From NCBI RefSeq assembly GCF_048564905.1, contig NW_027328739.1, forward strand, positions 2,356,001-2,420,000: a stretch of DNA of 64,000 bases, written 5' to 3'. Shown here in pieces: positions 1 through 11,407 of the stretch. Below the pieces are notes generated by a model that saw nothing but the letters and a program-made list of their open reading frames with translations, did not search any database and was not told the DNA's origin. This DNA is from Vicugna pacos (lineage: Eukaryota > Chordata > Mammalia > Artiodactyla > Camelidae). Positions within the stretch are counted from its first letter, which is position 1. Each line of letters starts with the position of its first letter. The position numbers and the translations under genes are program-made.

Positions 1-845
1 GTTGAATGTTTCACACGTCTTTAAACTTTCTAACAGTTCACAGTACACAGAGACCCACTAAGGGAAACTCTTGTTCCTGTAATATGGGCACACCCGCAAT
101 ACATAGCCGTCGGTTGATTTCTGCTGAAACACCCGCATTCACGGGACATCTATCCATTTGTTTCAAGGGGGCTGAAATTCCTAGGAATGATACAATCCCC
201 AATGTGCACTTTACTGCCTGCCTCTTTTGATCTTAGTACACTTTTGCGGAGCTACTTTTCCTTGTTATAGGCTTGTGCCATTTCTTCTCGACGTAGTGTA
301 GAATATGGCATTCATTCATCCTGTTGGAAGACTTGCAAGTCTATATCACGGACTAGGAATCCATTGGATTCCAAATCGGCATTTGGGTTAGGTCACGATA
401 TGCTCATATGAATCAATATTTACGAATATAAATGCACGCCTCTGATTTCCGAATACAGGTGTGCTGAGTACATTCAAGCCGCGATACTGGGTCGATGCGT
501 ACTGAATGATCCTTGACATCACCTTGAGTAATTTCTTTTGAATATTCATGTCACCCTACCCTTTTTGTGTTGTTTGTTTGTTTGATTCTTTCTTGGTCTG
601 CTTCTCGTTTGCTTTGCAAACACGTCAGGCCATGCATCTCTCCGTTTGCTTCCAACAGAGAGTCATATAAGCTGACTCCCTTAAGAGAGTGCTTCCAATC
701 CCCTATGATTTCCTGCTTCCCTCTCCCATCTTTAGGGTTTTGATGTCCTCCTTGCCTTCTTCTTGTTTCTTCTTTTCCACTCATGCTCTTCTTGCATTTC
801 CAATAAGGGTTTTCTTCTTTCCATTTCATCTTGCTGCTTATCCCT
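1..845. other. Unassigned start of the unit, downstream of the L1 ORF1 stop (unit 1)
   Basis: Bases 1-560 hold no recognisable element. Bases 565-590 read (CAAA)-like on the minus strand. About 690-845 is strongly purine-rich on the minus strand (many AAG, GAA and AGA codons). This could be L1 inter-ORF sequence, since L1 sense strands are A-rich, but ORF2 is not seen beyond it. Confidence 0.5.
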
Positions 846-1646
846 TCAGGGGAGAATTCTCAACCTTTCTTTTAGGATAAGTTTCGAACTGCTGAATTCT
901 TTTAAGATTTGCAGGTCTGTGGCATTCTCTAGCTCTGCTGTTATTAGAAATGGTGGTCATGTGGCATAGGCTACCCTAGATGGCAGCATTTTGCCATTCA
1001 AGCTATGGTCTATGTCCTGGCACTCCTCCCTGTCCTGCAATATTGCTGCTGAGATAGCAGCTGAAACCCCTCTGGAGGTTCTCTTGTGACTATGTTGCTT
1101 TCCTCCAGGCGCATTTTAAATCACTGGGATGCTCATGAACTTTGTTGATTTGGATCATACAGCTGCTGCTAAGTCTATTGGGATTCCACCTCTTTTGGAC
1201 GCTGTGTACTTCCTGAATTCGCCTAGATGATTCTATCTTGGCTTTCAGCAAGTTTCAGTCTGATTTTTCTACACATAACTTTTCAAACATTGTTTGTTTC
1301 TTTATCTCTTGCTTTTCCATCTGGGACTCTTTCGAATTTTAGTCTTTCATGCCTTGTCTTCAACCAGGATTCAACAGCAATGTTTTCATTGGTTTGCACT
1401 TGCTTTCCTATGTGTGCTTCTGACCGAGGGATTTCTGTTCCCCTGTCTTCAAAGTCATTCACGCGTCCCTCTGCAATATCTCGTCTGCTTAGGACGGAAT
1501 GTTAGCCCTGATATTTTCTCATCCACTGAGTTTTCTGAGATTATTTGGCTCGTCTTTAGGCTTTCTCTTCCCCTTTTCTGGTATTCTGCCTTTTGTGATT
1601 CTGAGACACTGCTGTTCTTCAGTGTTTCCCTCACCTCCATTTTCAA
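846..1646 (-). mobile_element. Decayed LINE-1 ORF1 (unit 1)
   Basis: On the minus strand the translation resembles L1 ORF1p, the RNA-binding nucleic-acid chaperone of L1 retrotransposons. The C-terminal domain is the clearest part: in B copies VSADISAAILQDREE parallels the family's LSADFSAETLQARRE, the next block parallels QPRILYPA, and ILKEFSSSKVFLKERL parallels KLREFxTTKPALQEML. A stop codon falls where ORF1 normally ends (846-848). Upstream, SRLDNAEGRVNDCEDR resembles the coiled-coil motif NSRLxxAEDRISELEDR. The frame holds internal stops, including a TGA between the LYPA-like block and the last block and another just before the RNA-binding domain, so it cannot make ORF1p. No ORF2 is recognisable downstream. 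The 5' limit is a guess. Confidence 0.8.
973..986 (+). promoter_or_regulatory. CTCF-like core, left site (unit 1; repeated per unit)
   Basis: ACCCTAGATGGCAG matches the CTCF core CCNNNAGRKGGCRS except at the first base. B units carry ACCCTAGGTGGCAG, an even closer form. Copies start at 6254, 11535, 16816, 22116, 27412, 32709, 38004, 43301, 48598, 53895 and 59191. In units 7 (32709) and 9 (43301) the K position is A (AGGAGGCAG), which should weaken the match. The site overlaps the L1 ORF1 relic, so it may simply descend from L1 sequence. Binding is inferred from the motif alone. Confidence 0.35.
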
Positions 1647-1649
1647 TAC

Positions 1650-4490
1650 TTGCTCTGGAGAGCGTTTTGCAGTCTAGTTGTCTGAAAGCTTATCTTTAGG
1701 GCCTTCAATCTCTTTGGAACTGAAAATGGTACTTCCTTTTCCTTTTACTGTATTTCTTCATCTCTACTGGTCAGGTAATTTCAGGTATCTAATGTAGACT
1801 TCTAGGGCTTGGTTAAGTGAAAACTTTAGACACTTGGCTCTACACAATTGCATGGGATTTCTGTGAGGACAAGTTTTCCTAGACATTGATGCCATGTCCT
1901 GTTCCTGTGTGTGTTGTCTGGTCTATCTCCAATTGCTGGTGTTGCCTTTGTTGTGATGAACCCCCCATACTATTTCGATTAGGATAACCTCATTTTGATT
2001 ACGCTTATCTCACAAATCTGAAAGAGCACAGGACACTTCCTCTGGTGGAAATGGAGCTTCTAAAGGTTCTCAGCTCTGCATTCTACTCTCTGTTATTTTG
2101 GAGTGTTTCCAGAAGAGCAGAGTGTGAGTGCGCTTGTGCTTTGTAGTGCCACGGGAATGTCCCACTGAAACCAGTTCTTCCAAGAGCTTCTCTGTCTACA
2201 GAAACACCAGTGGAAGCATATCTATGGATGTCACACATCAGGGCCTGCTGGAATGATCCCGCAGCCCGAACTTGGTGTCCTCGCTGCCGAACCGTGCCGG
2301 TGCCATCCAAAATGTAGCATCCGCTTTTGAGAGATAAACTGAAGGAAATCCTTCCTCTTCTCACGCTGTGGTCTTGGACCACACTTCCTTGTCCTCTCAT
2401 CCTTGTGGCACGGGTGCACGAAGCCAACCACAGAGCTGTTGCACATCCTGTGCCTCAAACCAAACCATAATCACAGCCCAGGTTATGAATGTAGCAGATC
2501 CTAAGGCTTTTCATTCTGAATTCAAGCCCAAGGCCCCCTGGATCCCTCAGACCCGATGCACAATATCTCTGATTCAGCCCCACACATGCTCTATTGGCAA
2601 AATGCCAAATTGGTCTCTGGTCCTGCAGATGCACTGGGTGTGGCCATGGGACATATCGATAATTTCAACTGCGCGCGCCAGGGTGGTTGCTTGCTCATTG
2701 GGGTCCCAGGTCGGTTTGCTCTCTTGATAGGACCCACCACATCCCACAACGCACTCCAGATCCCTGAGACTCAGCGTGTGCCACCATCCGTAGCCCTATC
2801 CCTCCCTGAACGCTGCCTCTGCTACCTCAAATTTGGCAGCTCGGAGCTTGTTCTCAGAATCAACTGTGGGGATATTTTGCACTGGATTCTTTGAGTTCTG
2901 TCAGCCAAGCATCTGCTGTGCACTCTTCTAACACTCAGCGCATCACCTTCAATCCCATGTCTCCTGTCCGCTTGTGAGTGTGCGTCCAAGTTAAAGAGAG
3001 TTTCACCTTTACTGCTCCATCAACAGGGCTCAGACCATGCACTGGTATCCATTCCCTGCTTTTCCTTCTCCTGCTTCCAGGTGTTCTGAGGCCTCATCCT
3101 GTCTTTGGAAGTAACAGACCTCTCTTCGGCAAGTGTCCTGTGCCAAGGGCTGGGTGAGTGGATGTTTCCATTGCTGTGTTCATAGGAGCGAGTGAGCGCA
3201 GGTTGCACTGCTTCTCTGTCAACTGGGCATCGATGAATCAACACTTTCCAGATACATTTCACAGAAATGTGATTTCTTTTTATCTCTTTGTTTCTATACA
3301 GCCGTGGTGGGAGGGATTGTCCGAAGACTCCAGTTTTGACATTGTGTTGATATCTCATTTGCAGTCTTTAAAAATTTAATAGAATTGATATAAATGTTTT
3401 GGGAGTTATACGAAAATGAAGTTAGTTTCTGAAACATACTAAATCGACCTAGAAGCCAGACTTGTCAATTTCGGTAACATTTTGTCAGCTCTAAGGAAAA
3501 CATAGACAGATAGAATGCAAACTAGCAGTCCGAACTGTTAAAGGGGTCATGTCAACTCTTTACTGTTGAAGCCTCCGAAACCAACAGGAACCATGAAATA
3601 ACTAATGGAAACATGAAATAACCCCCAAGCTTGGATTCCCTTGTGCATGTGGTGCCCTTTACTCCCGATGACACCTACTGGTCAATGTTGGCATTTCAAG
3701 GTGTAACATCCCTCTCAAGGAAAATACAAGAGGAAACGAACTAAATATATACATTTAGCTTTGAATCCAAAGAACCTAGAGGCATTATAGCTATGAGAAC
3801 CCTGCTGCAGCTATGCTAGGCTACTGAGAACCAGGTGTTCTTCTATCAGTGATGAGAACGCTTAATCATCCGATCATGTTGGGTAAAGCACTTGAATGCA
3901 ACCAAGTCTGCACCCCCATGATAGATTGCCCCCGGGGGCTTGACTCAATTGAAAGACGGTCCACATAAGCTGTGTCTTTCATGTCATTGGCGACTTTTAC
4001 AGTTCCGTTCACTATCTGACTTCTAATATTTACCTAGACTGTCTTGAAAAACGGAGGCCTAATACAGATTCAAGTTCAGTCAAAGATTCCCCTCACTTAC
4101 CACACTCCCTTCACCCCAGAGAGGACATAATCCCAGCATTTGCTGAATCTAGCGGAAGGCCATCGTTTCTTTGTGGGAGCTAAGTATTCAATTCCTATCT
4201 ATTTCATACGAGAGTATTTGACCTTTATGGGGTTCCCTGTTGTTCACAGAGGATGAAGCTAGAGGAACTCTGATTCTAGGAGGGGCTTGCTCTTCTCTTA
4301 CTGGCTTCATTGCAGCTCAGGTACTGATCCCTCAAAATGGATGCCTGAGTGGAGGGGAGGGAAGAGCAAGTGCTTGATAGCTAGGCCCAAACCTGGGAAA
4401 AGGCTTACCTGGGCTTGGTGCACTTTGATCTGAATGGCTTGGAATTGCCCCTTGGGTCGTGTGGATTATCTGACCTCTTTCAAGAACATG
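1650..4490. other. Unassigned middle of the unit (unit 1; same in all units)
   Basis: I recognise no gene, transposon or RNA here. Frames of about 60-120 codons occur on both strands but are broken or shifted between A and B. Notable bits: a strong plus-strand donor-like TGG/GTGAGT at 3151-3159, the 12-base palindrome GCCCCCGGGGGC at 3928-3939, and a minus-strand donor-like CAG/GTAAG at 4411-4404. The upper part may be L1 sequence 5' of ORF1, but nothing visible proves it. Confidence 0.6.
3151..3160 (+). other. Donor-like splice motif TGG/GTGAGTG (unit 1; repeated per unit)
   Basis: Close match to the U1 snRNA consensus, kept in both subfamilies; several B units have CAGG/GTGAG here. Such motifs also arise by chance, and no transcript is known to me. 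Confidence 0.2.
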
Positions 4491-4629
4491 AGCGTTTTTA
4501 TCATCTCTGCCATCTCTTCTCTTTAGACGTCAGGGATCTTGGACCCGTTCTTGGAGCAGAGAATTGAGGAACTTCCTCCAGTCCACGGTGGCCCTCCGTA
4601 GGTTTCTGCTAGTATCAGCGAGGTTCAAT

Positions 4630-4785
4630 ATGTCTCATGAATGCCTTTCGAGCCTGCTATCCTCTACAGCTGTCTCCAGGCCAGTATTCTCTATTGTAGC
4701 AGAACATCTCTCATCAATGTGTTCGCATCTCTCCTCAATCCGTGCAGCCATGTTTTCGGCCAGCTTCTCTTCGTGTCTCCCATAA
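4630..4785 (-). pseudogene. Short coding-like relic, unidentified (unit 1; repeated per unit)
   Basis: One minus-strand frame reads EKLAENMAARIEERCEHIDE and continues for about 25 residues to a stop. It is charged and helix-like. The B version (for example 20474-20629) keeps the frame with several mild replacements (I to M twice, L to V, S to T, E to D). That hints at a former coding frame but is too short to prove one. I do not recognise the family. Confidence 0.2.
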
Positions 4786-4971
4786 AGTCGACTTCAACAG
4801 GACTGGGCAAGTCTGAAAGGACCTCGGAGCCTCTCCAGTAAGCTGAAGACAGGCAGATCTTCCACTGTCTGCCCTTTCAGGTTCTGGAAACTGACCCGTG
4901 AACTCAGGTCTTTGGGCAGCAGCAGTATCTCGAACTGACACAGCTTCCCGGACCAAAGACCTAAGCCAAGC

Positions 4972-4985
4972 TCCACAGAGGGCGG
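4972..4985 (+). promoter_or_regulatory. CTCF-like core, right site (unit 1; repeated per unit)
   Basis: TCCACAGAGGGCGG fits CCNNNAGRKGGCRS apart from the first base, and is identical in A and B. Copies start at 10253, 15534, 20816, 26112, 31408, 36705, 42000, 47297, 52594, 57891 and 63185. It lies about 80 bases before the invariant core and in the same orientation as the left site, so the array would present same-facing motifs at two alternating spacings of roughly 4.0 and 1.3 kb. Confidence 0.35.
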
Positions 4986-5067
4986 CAGCCCCTCCATCGC
5001 ACTGATCCACCCACAGAACTCTGCCCGGTTACCTAGGATCCACCAGCCACAACAAGCCTCGCGGTAC

Positions 5068-5238
5068 ACACCAACATTCCACCTGGAATCCAACCGCTAA
5101 CTGCCATCCCCAATGGCTGCTGCATCTTGTCAGTGTTGGGGGAGGGGCTGCATCCGACGAGAGGTTCCTAAGGTAAATGTGATTCTACCCACTAGCGTCC
5201 CATGGGCCTTTCTTCTTCCCTCTTTCCTTTTGTTCAGA
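5068..5238 (+). promoter_or_regulatory. Invariant 171-base core (unit 1)
   Basis: This is the longest stretch I found with no difference between subfamilies A and B. On the plus strand it holds, in order: a GCCAT/ATGGC inverted repeat spanning a CCAAT box (CCAAT at 5110-5114); a G-rich Sp1/KLF-like box GGGGGAGGGGC (5138-5148); a donor-like AAG/GTAAAT (GT at 5173-5174); and a pyrimidine tract ending in TTCAG (CAG at 5235-5237), a good acceptor. No TATA box is evident. The layout suggests a CCAAT/Sp1-type promoter reading rightwards into the next unit, with a possible 65-nt intron. It could instead be conserved for protein binding or be a recently homogenised tract. Confidence 0.4.
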
Positions 5239-6126
5239 TCTGTATGCACTGTAGCAACGGAGGGAAGTGTGTCCATTTTCAGTTGAATGTTTCACACGTC
5301 TTTAAACTTTCTAACAGTCCACAGTACACAGAGACCCACTAAGGGAAACTCTTGTTCCTGTAATATGGGCACACCCGCAATACATAGCCGTCGGTTGATT
5401 TCTGCTGAAACACCCGCATTCACGGGACATCTATCCATTTGTTTCAAGGGGGCTGAAATTCCTAGGAATGATACAATCCCCAATGTGCACTTTACTGCCT
5501 GCCTCTTTTGATCTTAGTACACTTTTGCGGAGCTACTTTTCCTTGTTATAGGCTTGTGCCATTTCTTCTCGACGTAGTGTAGAATATGGCATTCATTCAT
5601 CCTGTTGGAAGACTTGCAAGTCTATATCACGGACTAGGAATCCATTGGATTCCAAATCGGCATTTGGGTTAGGTCACGATATGCTCATATGAATCAATAT
5701 TTACGAATATAAATGCACGCCTCTGATTTCCGAATACAGGTGTGCTGAGTACATTCAAGCCGCGATACTGGGTCGATGCGTACTGAATGATCCTTGACAT
5801 CACCTTGAGTAATTTCTTTTGAATATTCATGTCACCCTACCCTTTTTGTGTTGTTTGTTTGTTTGATTCTTTCTTGGTCTGCTTCTCGTTTGCTTTGCAA
5901 ACACGTCAGGCCATGCATCTCTCCGTTTGCTTCCAACAGAGAGTCATATAAGCTGACTCCCTTAAGAGAGTGCTTCCAATCCCCTATGATTTCCTGCTTC
6001 CCTCTCCCATCTTTAGGGTTTTGATGTCCTCCTTGCCTTCTTCTTGTTTCTTCTTTTCCACTCATGCTCTTCTTGCATTTCCAATAAGGGTTTTCTTCTT
6101 TCCATTTCATCTTGCTGCTTATCCCT

Positions 6127-6927
6127 TCAGGGGAGAATTCTCAACCTTTCTTTTAGGATAAGTTTCGAACTGCTGAATTCTTTTAAGATTTGCAGGTCTG
6201 TGGCATTCTCTAGCTCTGCTGTTATTAGAAATGGTGGTCATGTGGCATAGGCTACCCTAGATGGCAGCATTTTGCCATTCAAGCTATGGTCTATGTCCTG
6301 GCACTCCTCCCTGTCCTGCAATATTGCTGCTGAGATAGCAGCTGAAACCCCTCTGGAGGTTCTCTTGTGACTATGTTGCTTTCCTCCAGGCGCATTTTAA
6401 ATCACTGGGATGCTCATGAACTTTGTTGATTTGGATCATACAGCTGCTGCTAAGTCTATTGGGATTCCACCTCTTTTGGACGCTGTGTACTTCCTGAATT
6501 CGCCTAGATGATTCTATCTTGGCTTTCAGCAAGTTTCAGTCTGATTTTTCTACACATAACTTTTCAAACATTGTTTGTTTCTTTATCTCTTGCTTTTCCA
6601 TCTGGGACTCTTTCGAATTTTAGTCCTTCATGCCTTGTCTTCAACCAGGATTCAACAGCAATGTTTTCATTGGTTTGCACTTGCTTTCCTATGTGTGCTT
6701 CTGACCGAGGGATTTCTGTTCCCCTGTCTTCAAAGTCATTCACGCGTCCCTCTGCAATATCTCGTCTGCTTAGGACGGAATGTTAGCCCTGATATTTTCT
6801 CATCCACTGAGTTTTCTGAGATTATTTGGCTCGTCTTTAGGCTTTCTCTTCCCCTTTTCTGGTATTCTGCCTTTTGTGATTCTGAGACACTGCTGTTCTT
6901 CAGTGTTTCCCTCACCTCCATTTTCAA
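6127..6927 (-). mobile_element. Decayed LINE-1 ORF1 (unit 2)
   Basis: Same relic as in unit 1, 5281 bases on, with the same stops. It was copied as part of the unit, not inserted separately. Confidence 0.8.
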
Positions 6928-9900
6928 TACTTGCTCTGGAGAGCGTTTTGCAGTCTAGTTGTCTGAAAGCTTATCTTTAGGGCCTTCAATCTCTTTGGAA
7001 CTGAAAATGGTACTTCCTTTTCCTTTTACTGTATTTCTTCATCTCTACTGGTCAGGTAATTTCAGGTATCTAATGTAGACTTCTAGGGCTTGGTTAAGTG
7101 AAAACTTTAGACACTTGGCTCTACACAATTGCATGGGATTTCTGTGAGGACAAGTTTTCCTAGACATTGATGCCATGTCCTGTTCCTGTGTGTGTTGTCT
7201 GGTCTATCTCCAATTGCTGGTGTTGCCTTTGTTGTGATGAACCCCCCATACTATTTCGATTAGGATAACCTCATTTTGATTACGCTTATCTCACAAATCT
7301 GAAAGAGCACAGGACACTTCCTCTGGTGGAAATGGAGCTTCTAAAGGTTCTCAGCTCTGCATTCTACTCTCTGTTATTTTGGAGTGTTTCCAGAAGAGCA
7401 GAGTGTGAGTGCGCTTGTGCTTTGTAGTGCCACGGGAATGTCCCACTGAAACCAGTTCTTCCAAGAGCTTCTCTGTCTACAGAAACACCAGTGGAAGCAT
7501 ATCTATGGATGTCACACATCAGGGCCTGCTGGAATGATCCCGCAGCCCGAACTTGGTGTCCTCGCTGCCGAACCGTGCCGGTGCCATCCAAAATGTAGCA
7601 TCCGCTTTTGAGAGATAAACTGAAGGAAATCCTTCCTCTTCTCACGCTGTGGTCTTGGACCACACTTCCTTGTCCTCTCATCCTTGTGGCACGGGTGCAC
7701 GAAGCCAACCACAGAGCTGTTGCACATCCTGTGCCTCAAACCAAACCATAATCACAGCCCAGGTTATGAATGTAGCAGATCCTAAGGCTTTTCATTCTGA
7801 ATTCAAGCCCAAGGCCCCCTGGATCCCTCAGACCCGATGCACAATATCTCTGATTCAGCCCCACACATGCTCTATTGGCAAAATGCCAAATTGGTCTCTG
7901 GTCCTGCAGATGCACTGGGTGTGGCCATGGGACATATCGATAATTTCAACTGCGCGCGCCAGGGTGGTTGCTTGCTCATTGGGGTCCCAGGTCGGTTTGC
8001 TCTCTTGATAGGACCCACCACATCCCACAACGCACTCCAGATCCCTGAGACTCAGCGTGTGCCACCATCCGTAGCCCTATCCCTCCCTGAACGCTGCCTC
8101 TGCTACCTCAAATTTGGCAGCTCGGAGCTTGTTCTCAGAATCAACTGTGGGGATATTTTGCACTGGATTCTTTGAGTTCTGTCAGCCAAGCATCTGCTGT
8201 GCACTCTTCTAACACTCAGCGCATCACCTTCAATCCCATGTCTCCTGTCCGCTTGTGAGTGTGCGTCCAAGTTAAAGAGAGTTTCACCTTTACTGCTCCA
8301 TCAACAGGGCTCAGACCATGCACTGGTATCCATTCCCTGCTTTTCCTTCTCCTGCTTCCAGGTGTTCTGAGGCCTCATCCTGTCTTTGGAAGTAACAGAC
8401 CTCTCTTCGGCAAGTGTCCTGTGCCAAGGGCTGGGTGAGTGGATGTTTCCATTGCTGTGTTCATAGGAGCGAGTGAGCGCAGGTTGCACTGCTTCTCTGT
8501 CAACTGGGCATCGATGAATCAACACTTTCCAGATACATTTCACAGAAATGTGATTTCTTTTTATCTCTTTGTTTCTATACAGCCGTGGTGGGAGGGATTG
8601 TCCGAAGACTCCAGTTTTGACATTGTGTTGATATCTCATTTGCAGTCTTTAAAAATTTAATAGAATTGATATAAATGTTTTGGGAGTTATACGAAAATGA
8701 AGTTAGTTTCTGAAACATACTAAATCGACCTAGAAGCCAGACTTGTCAATTTCGGTAACATTTTGTCAGCTCTAAGGAAAACATAGACAGATAGAATGCA
8801 AACTAGCAGTCCGAACTGTTAAAGGGGTCATGTCAACTCTTTACTGTTGAAGCCTCCGAAACCAACAGGAACCATGAAATAACTAATGGAAACATGAAAT
8901 AACCCCCAAGCTTGGATTCCCTTGTGCATGTGGTGCCCTTTACTCCCGATGACACCTACTGGTCAATGTTGGCATTTCAAGGTGTAACATCCCTCTCAAG
9001 GAAAATACAAGAGGAAACGAACTAAATATATACATTTAGCTTTGAATCCAAAGAACCTAGAGGCATTATAGCTATGAGAACCCTGCTGCAGCTATGCTAG
9101 GCTACTGAGAACCAGGTGTTCTTCTATCAGTGATGAGAACGCTTAATCATCCGATCATGTTGGGTAAAGCACTTGAATGCAACCAAGTCTGCACCCCCAT
9201 GATAGATTGCCCCCGGGGGCTTGACTCAATTGAAAGACGGTCCACATAAGCTGTGTCTTTCATGTCATTGGCGACTTTTACAGTTCCGTTCACTATCTGA
9301 CTTCTAATATTTACCTAGACTGTCTTGAAAAACGGAGGCCTAATACAGATTCAAGTTCAGTCAAAGATTCCCCTCACTTACCACACTCCCTTCACCCCAG
9401 AGAGGACATAATCCCAGCATTTGCTGAATCTAGCGGAAGGCCATCGTTTCTTTGTGGGAGCTAAGTATTCAATTCCTATCTATTTCATACGAGAGTATTT
9501 GACCTTTATGGGGTTCCCTGTTGTTCACAGAGGATGAAGCTAGAGGAACTCTGATTCTAGGAGGGGCTTGCTCTTCTCTTACTGGCTTCATTGCAGCTCA
9601 GGTACTGATCCCTCAAAATGGATGCCTGAGTGGAGGGGAGGGAAGAGCAAGTGCTTGATAGCTAGGCCCAAACCTGGGAAAAGGCTTACCTGGGCTTGGT
9701 GCACTTTGATCTGAATGGCTTGGAATTGCCCCTTGGGTCGTGTGGATTATCTGACCTCTTTCAAGAACATGAGCGTTTTTATCATCTCTGCCATCTCTTC
9801 TCTTTAGACGTCAGGGATCTTGGACCCGTTCTTGGAGCAGAGAATTGAGGAACTTCCTCCAGTCCACGGTGGCCCTCCGTAGGTTTCTGCTAGTATCAGC

Positions 9901-10348
9901 GAGGTTCAATATGTCTCATGAATGCCTTTCGAGCCTGCTATCCTCTACAGCTGTCTCCAGGCCAGTATTCTCTATTGTAGCAGAACATCTCTCATCAATG
10001 TGTTCGCATCTCTCCTCAATCCGTGCAGCCATGTTTTCGGCCAGCTTCTCTTCGTGTCTCCCATAAAGTCGACTTCAACAGGACTGGGCAAGTCTGAAAG
10101 GACCTCGGAGCCTCTCCAGTAAGCTGAAGACAGGCAGATCTTCCACTGTCTGCCCTTTCAGGTTCTGGAAACTGACCCGTGAACTCAGGTCTTTGGGCAG
10201 CAGCAGTATCTCGAACTGACACAGCTTCCCGGACCAAAGACCTAAGCCAAGCTCCACAGAGGGCGGCAGCCCCTCCATCGCACTGATCCACCCACAGAAC
10301 TCTGCCCGGTTACCTAGGATCCACCAGCCACAACAAGCCTCGCGGTAC

Positions 10349-10519
10349 ACACCAACATTCCACCTGGAATCCAACCGCTAACTGCCATCCCCAATGGCTG
10401 CTGCATCTTGTCAGTGTTGGGGGAGGGGCTGCATCCGACGAGAGGTTCCTAAGGTAAATGTGATTCTACCCACTAGCGTCCCATGGGCCTTTCTTCTTCC
10501 CTCTTTCCTTTTGTTCAGA
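10349..10519 (+). promoter_or_regulatory. Invariant core (unit 2)
   Basis: Identical to the unit-1 core; it ends 43 bases before unit 3 begins. Confidence 0.4.
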
Positions 10520-11407
10520 TCTGTATGCACTGTAGCAACGGAGGGAAGTGTGTCCATTTTCAGTTGAATGTTTCACACGTCTTTAAACTTTCTAACAGTT
10601 CACAGTACACAGAGACCCACTAAGGGAAACTCTTGTTCCTGTAATATGGGCACACCCGCAATACATAGCCGTCGGTTGATTTCTGCTGAAACACCCGCAT
10701 TCACGGGACATCTATCCATTTGTTTCAAGGGGGCTGAAATTCCTAGGAATGATACAATCCCCAATGTGCACTTTACTGCCTGCCTCTTTTGATCTTAGTA
10801 CACTTTTGCGGAGCTACTTTTCCTTGTTATAGGCTTGTGCCATTTCTTCTCGACGTAGTGTAGAATATGGCATTCATTCATCCTGTTGGAAGACTTGCAA
10901 GTCTATATCACGGACTAGGAATCCATTGGATTCCAAATCGGCATTTGGGTTAGGTCACGATATGCTCATATGAATCAATATTTACGAATATAAATGCACG
11001 CCTCTGATTTCCGAATACAGGTGTGCTGAGTACATTCAAGCCGCGATACTGGGTCGATGCGTACTGAATGATCCTTGACATCACCTTGAGTAATTTCTTT
11101 TGAATATTCATGTCACCCTACCCTTTTTGTGTTGTTTGTTTGTTTGATTCTTTCTTGGTCTGCTTCTCGTTTGCTTTGCAAACACGTCAGGCCATGCATC
11201 TCTCCGTTTGCTTCCAACAGAGAGTCATATAAGCTGACTCCCTTAAGAGAGTGCTTCCAATCCCCTATGATTTCCTGCTTCCCTCTCCCATCTTTAGGGT
11301 TTTGATGTCCTCCTTGCCTTCTTCTTGTTTCTTCTTTTCCACTCATGCTCTTCTTGCATTTCCAATAAGGGTTTTCTTCTTTCCATTTCATCTTGCTGCT
11401 TATCCCT

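Larger units (their letters stand above)
1..5281. repeat. Macrosatellite unit 1 (subfamily A, 5281 bp)
   Basis: First of twelve full tandem copies; base 1 is used as the arbitrary phase because the same sequence recurs at 5282, 10563 and 15844. The period is exactly 5281. It differs from units 2-4 by single bases, for example T at 1345 where they carry C. No intact gene is visible. Parts: unassigned (1-560), minus-strand purine-rich stretch with CAAA repeats (about 565-590), L1 ORF1 relic (846-1646), long unassigned middle, small coding-like relic (about 4630-4780), and the invariant core (5068-5238). Confidence 0.97.
5282..10562. repeat. Macrosatellite unit 2 (subfamily A, 5281 bp)
   Basis: Nearly identical to unit 1 along its full length. 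It has C at 5319 where units 1 and 3 have T; unit 4 shares the C. The join to unit 3 is seamless, with no spacer. Confidence 0.97.

Noticed and set aside
6-230. 74-codon plus-strand frame repeated in the four A-type unit starts
   Set aside because: It recurs only because the unit recurs. B copies lose the frame, and no domain is visible.
569-590. Poly(A) tail of a retroposed element on the minus strand
   Set aside because: The stretch is short and mixed (CAAA)-like, not a clean tail. I could find no matching target-site duplication, so it may just be A-rich L1 sequence.
1227-1677. Plus-strand frames of 92 and 127 codons rich in Leu, Phe and Ser that look like membrane segments
   Set aside because: They lie opposite the A-rich L1 ORF1 relic. 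Pyrimidine-rich antisense of such sequence reads as hydrophobic residues by default, and the B units do not keep these frames.
4486-4526. Plus-strand acceptor-like pyrimidine tract ending in CTTTAG
   Set aside because: It is kept only loosely in B and no open exon follows. Pyrimidine runs are common on this strand, so I did not list it.
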